DNA from: Whitmania pigra
Lineage: Eukaryota; Annelida; Clitellata; Hirudinida; Haemopidae
Direction of reading: 5' to 3'
DNA: 64,000 nt
Assembly: GCA_021613335.1 (NCBI GenBank)
Contig: JAJTWR010000231.1
Coordinates: forward strand, 2,631,001-2,695,000
A model generated the notes under the pieces. It was not told where the DNA came from. It saw only the letters and a program-made list of their open reading frames with translations, and ran no database searches. Of this stretch, positions 56,401 through 64,000 are shown one piece after another. Position 1 is the stretch's first letter, and the number at the start of each line of letters is the position of its first letter. A program made the position numbers and the translations under genes.

Positions 56401-59050
56401 GGATGTGGTGAACAACCTGAGCCCATCTTGTCTCCTCCTGCTACTTACAGCAGCATCCCACCCTTCATATTGCCTGGAAATGTTCAACCAATCACTTGTG
56501 CTCAGCCAAATGCACCAATTACCATGCCAGTGAATAATATTACACTTAATTCAAACATAAATATCCCAATCATCATTTCCACCAATGCTGCTCCTCAAAT
56601 GGTTTTGCCAGTTGTCAATGTCACAACGAATGTCCTGACAAATGGTGTTGCATCTCCGTCGAGCAATAGCATCGCCAATGCTCGAGAAGAACCACCCGAG
56701 CCTGGTTGGATCGAATTTTCGTTGATTTTCGTAAATTAATTACTTAGAGGTAAACCTTTAAAATTTCAGTGCCATCACAAATCAGTAGTATGATTGCCAA
56801 CTTCAATGAAAATGAAAAAACGGCTTTCAACTGGCTTACTTCTCAGTACGAATTTGTGCTCAGTTCAGAAGTGAGCCTGAGCAAAATGGAGATGTTTAGG
56901 AAGTACATTTCTGAATGTTCAGTTCATGGCCTTCAAAAAGTTGTGAGCCCAACATCTTTTGAAAACTGTATCAAGTATGTTTTATTAGTCAAGCCATGAA
57001 TGTCCTTAATAGTCTCCTTTATTTATGATGTTATATTTTCTCAGAGCTGCCTTCCCTCATTCGAAAATTGTTTCGAAAGACAATTCAACAGATGTCTCTT
57101 TTTGTGGTGTGGTCAAGAAATCCTTGCTCCCTCCTAAGCAAGGTGAGATTTGGGCTTGGAATCTTGTTCTAATAAGAACAAATGGTTATTAACTTTAAAA
57201 GGCCTATTTAGTGGCATTGTAGCAATGGCATATGAAAATTTATCGCATGAATTCATCTTGAGGTGCACTAATTGCAACCTGTTGATTTGAATTCATAATT
57301 CCAATCAGGTGCAAGCCAATCATTTCCAGCCATAGAGCAAGTGTTGAACCAGAAAGCATTCTCAGCACCAAGTGATGAGAGATTATTGGAGGGACTCGAT
57401 AAGGACATCGTGAGCGTAGCAGCTGATGTCGGAATTGAAATCGTTTCAGACCTTCCCTCAAAGACGCCGTCAAGTGACGTCCAGAATGCTGTGGATTCCA
57501 ATCACTCACCCCCTGAAGCGACCTACTCCCAGGCCAGTCTGTCTCATGCTCACAACTCGACCAACCAATTGCCAGCGACGGTGTCTCTTCCTGTAGGAAT
57601 CAGTTCCCAGCAACTTCAGCAGCAGTTAGCTTTGCAAAAGATCATGCCTTCTTTTCCGTCGCAGCCGGTCGCATCACTTTCTTCGGGGTTTGCTCAGGGT
57701 CTGTCGATCGTCAACCAAGGATCAGGTCAAGCGACTCAAGTTCAACAATCAATGTCCAAGCAGATCAGCCTCAATGCCAACATCATCAACAGTGTTCTTG
57801 CACAACAATCTCGATTCCACGCGCCGGCCTCTAATCCCGCCGGACTTTCTGCACTTCAAGCTCAGCTACTGAAGCAGGTCATCGAATCCCAGAGACTTGC
57901 ACCTTCTCCGGTATCTGAGCAGAAGTCTTGCCATTCTCCGTCGTCACCGCCCCCTGGTGATCTGAAGAAAAGGAAGATGATCACTCAAAGTTCTCCTCTT
58001 GTCAGGCCAACCAAGAAAAGGAAAGGAGAAACCTCCGAAACGCCAGTCAAATATTATTGCGAATGGTCTGGTTGTGATGGGTTAGCTGGCTTTTCTAATT
58101 TTATTTATTATTTTTTTTAAATTTTATTATTGGATCCCGTCTTTCAGTCTGAACCAGAGCTTAACATGATTTTCTGATTTTCAGACTGGTGTTTGAGACA
58201 TTTGCTAGTATTTACCAGCACATAGTGAAGCAGCATTTTGAGGACCACAGTGCTGGAGGGACAATGGTGTGCATGTGGTCCGGATGCGATGGCATGCCTC
58301 GGCAAAAGTGGTCTTTCATGGCTCATATACTGGTTTGTGAAAATCTTGTTAAAGATTTCACCATTGTTATTATCTTTTCTTTGTCATGGATAACTATTTG
58401 TAGTATGAAGATAAGAATAGCACCAAAACTTGAACGAGCTATTAATTTTAGGAACGACATCTCAATGAAAACATGTTGAGGCTGTGGTCGCTGAAGCACG
58501 TTGAACCATCAACAAACATACCCCCCCATCCACCCTCCACAATGTATCCCCCAAATGCTGCTCTCCAAGCCATCAGAAGGTTCAGTGCAAGACCTCCATT
58601 CCCCGAATTCATAGTAAGTCCTTGTTGCTTTATTATTTACTTTATTCACTTCGTATTATTATTATTATTATTATTATTATTGTTATTGTCATTATTATTA
58701 TAGGACATTAAAGAGGAAACAACATCAAAACATGTACATCTGACTGCTGCCCTCATCCTCAGGAACCTGGCAAGATATTCAGCACAAGCCAGAAGGTAAA
58801 CATTTCACTGTTTATCTGAATTTATTTGTTGCACGTGAAAGGATGCCTTGAGTGTTGAGGCTGGAGTGTTTTCAATTAATTTTATGTGCTTGTTTCTTTC
58901 ATGCTGATTAATGGTGATGTAAAATGTAAATCTAATGGCAGCTTGATAAAGAAGCACGAGAGTAGAGTGGCCTTCATCGCATTCAGTGACACAGAATCGT
59001 CCTGTGCACTCTCAAGCTGCCTCTACGAACTTCACCACTTCAAGAACTGA
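53424..59050 (+). CDS. ARID2: ARID2 (BAF200), subunit of the PBAF chromatin remodeller
   Basis: Nineteen exons: 53424-53569, 53687-53780, 54041-54138, 54205-54359, 54509-54820, 54915-54970, 55071-55143, 55212-55303, 55414-55490, 55777-55858, 55947-56247, 56339-56704, 56770-56974, 57045-57142, 57309-58080, 58185-58332, 58452-58613, 58704-58795 and 58942-59050. N-terminal ARID: RERFTKDLLQFHTQRG, PLDLYALYLSVTRNGGWERV, CGNADFALRQIYIKYLHYYE. An armadillo-like region follows (VAHIVRNFL, GCVRQLGLDALSYL). The RFX-type DNA-binding domain spans exons 13-14 (AFNWLTSQYEFVLSSEVSLS, FENCIKAAFPHSKIV). Exon 15 holds a Gln/Ser/Pro-rich linker and a basic cluster (KKRKMI, RPTKKRK). Two C2H2 fingers follow (CEWSGCDG...HIVKQH; CMWSGCDGMPRQKWSFMAH). 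The conserved tail is VHLTAALILRNLARYSAQAR to CLYELHHFKN. At roughly 1000 residues it is much shorter than vertebrate ARID2, mostly in the linker. Nuclear. Very secure. Confidence 0.95.
58650..58702. repeat. Short (ATT)n microsatellite in an ARID2 intron
   Basis: About 50 bases of ATT repeat. It runs directly into the acceptor TTATTATAG of exon 18, so the microsatellite serves as the polypyrimidine-like tract. Confidence 0.85.
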
Positions 59051-60340
59051 TGGAATGTTTCTCAATCATTTGTTGACATGCAAGACAGTTTCACTTTGTA
59101 ATACCTTTAAATGAACTGAATGTAGCATCACCATCAAGGTGTCCCTGTGTTCTGTTGTCAATTATTATGTAATTCTCTTATCTTATTCAACTCTGTTGTA
59201 GTTCAGTGACAAATGGATGAAAAATTGGAAAGAATTGTAAGCAGAGTATCAAGATGGGAAGTGCTTGGAAGTAAGCTTAGAGTTCTTGAGAAGCAGCATT
59301 CTGGATGAACCTTCTGAGATATTGGCCAGATGTAATGGCATAAAATTGACACATTTTTCATCAGTTCCAATGTTTGGGTGTTATAATATTGTTATATTTA
59401 TTTATTTTGTGGAGGTCAACGACATGCAGATGGAAGTTATTATGGAGCGGATGCGACCGAGTAAATAATGCACGGACCTTGCAATTGGGTTGACGCGCTC
59501 GTATACCGATCCTCGTAATTTGGAGGTGCCTTTTTCTCCCAAAACGATCAAAACGAAGGCGATCGACTCTGACGACATAGATACAATGCGTTAAATAAAT
59601 GCGCCAAACCAATTCATTTTTATGAACCGGAAGTGCTGAACTGCTCGTCATCTCTTACAAATTTGATACATTTCACAACAGTTACATACATCAAAGTAAT
59701 GTTTTATTAACTTCCGTTGCATATCTAGATGATTGGGACGGTGCTCCCGCAGCGGGTCTTGGATCCCGTGCTGCCATCGTGAGCAACAGCTACATCGTCA
59801 CCATTAAGGATATATATAGACGTTTGACTCTGAGAAAGTGACCTGTCAAATGTGAAATAGAAAGCTATTATTATTTTTTATTTAGCGTTTTCAGCGGAGA
59901 AAGCAAAAGGCATGTAAGATAGGAAGTTCTTTCCGTCGAGATTTTGTGCCATAAATATGACTTTCTCGATCGATTCTGAAATGGCTGTTCAATGCAATAT
60001 CTATTATAACGCCATCCGCGTAAAGACCCATGGATAATTTTAATATTAAATTTTTTTTTTATTAAAGATGTAAAGTTTATCTAAAGCAAAATTGCATTAC
60101 TCATTCTCTTTGATCATCGATGAGCCAGTCAAGGCTTACAGACTTCGCAGTCCTCTGAAGAACTTGCCGATAGACTGAATTTTGAAACTGTTGCAAAAAA
60201 ATGCAGAAAAGTGGGGAGAGTTTGTAAATTTTTAAGCGATTTGATTGTACAAATATTTGAGATCTTTTCGAAAACCTGAAGGTTAGCCTATTATTAACGG
60301 CCATGACGGGGGAGACAAATCTTAGGACCGCCCCGGGCGG
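59051..60340. other. ARID2 downstream region, no gene supported
   Basis: AT-rich with less AT-rich patches at about 59440-59640 and 59740-59840. Short readings such as DWDGAPAAGLGSRAAIVSNS (+ strand, near 59732) look protein-like, but I find no family match and no supporting splice structure. Confidence 0.35.
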
Positions 60341-60371
60341 CAACAACAGTTGGTACGCCACTGGATACAGG

Positions 60372-60420
60372 GATGTCGTTTCAGCTTTTCCAAGAGGCAA
60401 ACTCTCGTAAAACTTTAAAA
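60372..60420 (+). repeat. Dispersed repeat 'CAGCTTTTT' family, copy 3
   Basis: GATGTCGTTTCAGCTTTTCC, then AAGAGGCAAACTCTCGTAAAACTTTAAAAG read as two pieces in the same order as copies 1 and 2. It directly follows a GC-rich transposon-like end whose reverse complement starts CCAGTGGCGTACCAACTG (about 60346-60363). Confidence 0.4.
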
Positions 60421-60695
60421 GTTAACCTTTTTCATTCTATCCTAAAGTCTCAAAAGAAACTCAATTTCTCATTAAACTTAATCAAAGATTGGAAAGCAAA
60501 GATAGTTAATGAAGTAATAGTAAACACGAGTTTTATGTATCTAAATGAGTTTTGAGATGATGGAATGACAGCCAAATAAATACATTCATCAATGAATTTG
60601 CATGCTAGCATTGCACTAGTTTTAAAAAGTTGAAGAAAAGCAGAAAATTACACTGTAAATACGTTAGAAAGTATTATATCTAAGCTACAAAATAC

Positions 60696-60947
60696 ATGTA
60701 TTTTGTGCCCCGGCAACTAAACCCCGACCAAGGTCAAAATAATGACCCCGGTCGATTCCTACCTCCAAGACCACACAATCCAGATATTCGTCATGGATAT
60801 CTTCAAAGAGTAGCTGACATTACGTATAATTATTGCTCCCTCAATGTCGAAATACTTCCAGAATACGCGACGAAAGTCTTCAATCTTTTGCATACAATCC
60901 ATTCACCCCAGGGACGCAATTTTTGGGTTAGGTTGATTTTAGACTAG
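60696..60947 (+). other. Unassigned 83-codon open frame next to a dispersed repeat
   Basis: The frame includes RPHNPDIRHGYLQRVADITY and VFNLLHTIHSPQGRNFWVRL and is less AT-rich than its surroundings. It reads like a genuine protein fragment, but I do not recognise it. It has no clear start context or downstream exon, and lies 80 bases from an inverted copy of the dispersed repeat. It may belong to an unclassified mobile element. Confidence 0.25.
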
Positions 60948-61023
60948 ACGCAAAAAAAGGTCACCTCCTCATATTTTACAAAGGTTTGCCCCCTGAAATT
61001 TGTCCAGAAGCAAGAAAAGGTCG

Positions 61024-61080
61024 TCTTTTCAACTTGTGCGAGGTCCCTCCTTGGAAAAAGCTGACATGACGTACGAGATT
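61024..61080 (-). repeat. Dispersed repeat 'CAGCTTTTT' family, copy 4 (inverted)
   Basis: On the minus strand: ACGTCATGTCAGCTTTTTCC, AAGGAGGGACCTCGCACAAG and TTGAAAAGACGACC. It shares GTCA.G.CAGCTTTTT, CCTCGCACAA.TTGA and GACGACCT with copy 1. Confidence 0.5.
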
Positions 61081-61089
61081 CTCCCAGTG

Positions 61090-62470
61090 GTCTTTGTCGA
61101 CGTTGAAACGATTTTTTAATATTCGCAACGACTTTGTCGTCGATGTTTCCAAACGAATTTTGTTTTGTTTGAATTGTTTGTTTTATTTTTATTAATGTGT
61201 CTGCTGAATATTTGCTAGAGTTTTAGCAATTGGTGTCACTTTGCTCATATTATTTTTTTTGTCGAATATTTTCCAATTTAAAATTCAAACGAAATTATCG
61301 CATAAAATTTATTGCTATCATAAATATTTGGAAGGTGCTTCCTCAGACGTTGAATAAATTATGGTTCAATTTTCGTACTCATCTTCATCTCTGACCTTTG
61401 TCAACGAATGCAGCTTTCTGGAAAATCTTTGTTTTTGGCAATGCACCGAGGATTTGCCTCTAAAAATACTTGGGTTTAAAATAAATTTGAACGTTTTCGG
61501 AAATTAAAGGCAATATAAACATTAGACTTAAAATGTTTGTCAACACACAAACGTAAAACTTGGCAAGTAGGATTCATTGGATCATCACCATCATCGTCGA
61601 TGCCGCCAAAATAAAGTCATCCTTATCAACTGAAACAACGCATAGCGGACAAATGATTGAACAAGCACAATTCTTAATCTCGTGAAAATACTACACAATT
61701 ATTAAAAATGGTATGAAAAGAAATTAAACATCTTATTAAATTAAACATTTTATCAAATTAAACATATTATGAAATTAAATCCATTTTATTAATTTGAGTC
61801 CAAAGAAAGCAAGATTTTTTAAGAGACCTTGATTCTTTTAATATTAAGTTTTTAAACTGTATATTTATAATTATAAGCTTGTTCATTTATGCTTACGCAG
61901 GTTTGAAAATAAAACTTAATTAACTTAATTGATTAAATTACGTTGCAAAGTCGAAACGAGAAAATTCTGAACACCAAAATGTGTATAAAGACTGAAGTTC
62001 ACAAAATCATATTTAGAAATAATAATTATTTTGCGTGACTAAGTGACCATCGTCTGATTGAGCTTATTATTTTTATTTTTGACTATTTTTATTATTAACT
62101 ATAAACTTATCATTACGTAAATATTATTAACTACATACTTATCATTATATGGTTATTTTTAACTATTACCTTTGAATTAACTATTTTTATGTTTAAGTTA
62201 AAATGTATAAGCTGCTTACTACAACTTGGAAATTTACAAACAACGGAACTTCGATGAACTGAATTTATGACTTCCTCTTAAAGTTTGTTTTCCATGAGTT
62301 AAGATAATTGCGTCTCAGAGCCTTGTATAATTTATGTTCGAAAGCTATACAGATGCAGATATAGTTACTTCAAGTGTGATACGGGTCATGGATTTAATCA
62401 ACAGGTGAAAAAATCTCCTCCATTTGGAAGGTTTTATTTAAATAGGTGTTCACAAAGAAGAACATCATTT
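61090..62470. other. AT-rich non-coding stretch
   Basis: Nothing recognisable: no exon, RNA gene or long repeat. Confidence 0.5.
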
Positions 62471-62480
62471 TCCACGCTTG

Positions 62481-62620
62481 TAATGAATTGAAATTAATTG
62501 TAATTAATTGTAATAAATTGTAATGAATTGAAATTAATTGTAATGAACTGTAATGAATTGTAATGAATTGTAGTTAATTGTTATGAATTGTAATTAATTG
62601 TAATGAATTGTAATTAATTG
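62481..62620. repeat. Decanucleotide tandem repeat (TAATGAATTG)n
   Basis: About 14 copies of a 10-base unit, TAATGAATTG or TAATTAATTG, with occasional 11-base steps and single changes. The A/T runs therefore recur close to once per DNA helical turn. Confidence 0.85.
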
Positions 62621-62989
62621 TATGTTCCGAAATCCAATCTTACATTTGGCATGTTATGTCTAAATGATATACAAAATTTATTATATTTAAAACTATCGAG
62701 TTACATCTACCTACTTATTTATGTAAATATTTAATGTCCGATTAATAAACAAATATACAAAAAATAGTAATAGACACATTTGAACATTCAAATACGGTTT
62801 AAATTTTGTGTGGAAATATGTAAAGTACTCTCAGCTGCCAATTTATGATGATAATAATATTAAACTAATATTAAAATAATATTATGATAATAATAATATT
62901 AAACCCAATCACTACTTACCAATCATCTTATAATGCGCGCGTAAAAAATATTCTTTTATTGCTTTTAGCAAAAAAGATGAACGTGAACC

Positions 62990-63092
62990 AGAGGAAGGAA
63001 ATTTTCAAAAAATGTATTTTTGTAAAATGTAATTTCATAAACTGTATTTTTGTAAGATGTGTTTTCAAAAGATGTATTTTCGTAAGACGTCC
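62990..63092. repeat. About 30-bp imperfect tandem repeat
   Basis: Three diverged units built on AAATGTATTTTTGTAAAATG and TTTTCAAAAGATG. Translated on the plus strand they give CIFV.C.F-type repeats (KCIFVKCNFINCIFVRC), an artefact of the nucleotide repeat unless shown otherwise. Confidence 0.65.
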
Positions 63093-63109
63093 TAAAGAAA
63101 TTTGAACCT

Positions 63110-64000
63110 GAAAATTTGGTGGCATGTAGTGCGAAAGGTGAATTGCGCTGATTTAACTTTGGATAAACAACGCCACTAAAAGTAAATAATCAACTTATTA
63201 ATACTTGTTAAACTAAATAAACAGAATACTCATAAGTTATAAAATTAAATAAACCAAATAATTAAAATTAGATAATCCCATGCTTGTACCACAGTAATTA
63301 AAAAAAAAAATTAATTTCTGAAATCCTTTGAAAAAATTTTCTAATAAATCCACGAATGGAAAATACATGAAGATCATTGGTTCCACGGTTCAATGGTTTT
63401 TTGAGCCTCAACTGGAAATGAATCGACTTTGAATTGAGCTTTGGTAACGCTTCAAGCAAGTCGGCGTTTGTGAGATATGAGTGACGAATTCATCGCAACG
63501 AATTGCATTTCGCGCCCTTCTTCCGCATGAATTTTGTAATTCAAACGAGTTCAAATGGGTTTAAACGTGCAGTGAACAAAAGCTTCCAATTCAAGATGGG
63601 CACAAAAAACCTCCTAACGAAGATATTTTTAATCCTCAGATTTATGAAACGAAAGGACACCATGATCGTGTTTTGCTCCTCACAGGAAATCATGCGTGAC
63701 TTTCGCCCTTTTAACATCCCGATGTGCCGAACGTTGAGACGAGAAAATGTTTTACTCTTCGGAGTGACTGGGGTGTTGAATAATGGAAATTCTGAAATTT
63801 CTCGACGAAGAAGCTTTCGATTTCCATCTCTTCCTCTCCGAAGTGACACTCAGTGGCTTCTCACGCATCACAAATTGACAAAAATCCTCAAGAATTAAAG
63901 AGTTGAAGAAATGTGTAAATGCAACTCGTTCAGAAGTGACGACGTTAACGAGGAAGCAAATATGTTAATGCAAGTACGTGCATCATGGAGTCAATAATCT
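63110..64000. other. Right end of window, no gene supported
   Basis: AT-rich up to about 63400, then less AT-rich. Open frames of 131 codons (+, 63503-63898) and 102 codons (-, 63541-63849) overlap on opposite strands. Neither has a motif I recognise, and the region may be part of an exon or a mobile element that continues past the window. Confidence 0.3.

Noticed and set aside
59732..59840. Short protein-like reading DWDGAPAAGLGSRAAIV
   Set aside because: Too short, no family recognised, and no neighbouring exon in phase; kept only as a note in the intergenic entry.
60101..60400. 99-codon minus-strand frame
   Set aside because: It runs through a GC-rich transposon-like end and shows no protein family pattern.
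62481..62620. Regular repeats considered as a CRISPR-like array
   Set aside because: There are no spacers; it is a continuous 10-base tandem repeat in a eukaryotic genome.
62884..63105. Frame with repeated CIFV.C.F units, resembling a small Cys-rich peptide
   Set aside because: The amino acid repeat follows directly from a 30-base nucleotide repeat; there are no secretion or processing signals.

Overview
This is an AT-rich, intron-rich animal nuclear genome window. The evidence is clathrin heavy chain, CNOT9, NMNAT, polycystin-1-like, PGAM5, mitochondrial-clan cytochrome P450 and ARID2 homologues, all split by GT-AG introns of roughly 70-1500 bp. It also carries long AAT/ATT microsatellites, Tc1/mariner and hAT transposons, tRNA-derived SINEs and non-LTR fragments. 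PAN plus fibrinogen-related proteins, a mitochondrial P450 and abundant ATT repeats would suit a lophotrochozoan such as an annelid or leech. That placement is an inference from gene content and style, not a demonstrated identity.

Layout. 1-1617 (+) is the 3' end of clathrin heavy chain. It faces CNOT9 (2573-5933, -, eight exons). NMNAT (7943-14252, -, nine exons) follows upstream and carries a retrotransposon fragment in one intron. 14.8-18.6 kb is a gene graveyard: a BCL9/Legless-like pseudogene, a short inverted repeat and a dead hAT transposon. 19.6-31.4 kb (+) is one long polycystin-1/REJ-type gene (WSC, EGF-like, stalk, GPS, PLAT, polycystin extracellular domain, many membrane helices). 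It is interrupted by microsatellites and a non-autonomous hAT insertion. 31.97-33.56 kb is a Tc1-like element with terminal repeats and TA duplications, and 34.17-34.90 kb is a very long ATT microsatellite.

35.7-49.4 kb holds two near-identical secreted PAN + Cys-rich + fibrinogen-related genes (+). PGAM5 (38602-39942), a nested transposon cluster (40.4-43.3 kb) and a mitochondrial P450 (43755-46177) lie between them. On the minus strand follow a C-terminal PDZ protein (49474-50661) and a partial Ig-domain secreted or surface protein (51190-51848). ARID2 (53424-59050, +, 19 exons) is complete. 59.1-64 kb has no gene I can support, only dispersed repeats and minisatellites.

The genes do not form a pathway; the neighbourhood is ordinary eukaryotic gene order. 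The most interesting points are: a phase-compatible extra 3' exon that would give NMNAT a Cys/His-rich tail; the paired PAN-fibrinogen genes with a shared non-canonical GC-AG intron and a piggyBac-like MITE present in only one copy; a polycystin without a clearly recognisable channel pore; a Tc1 element split by another element; and two uncharacterised repeat families.
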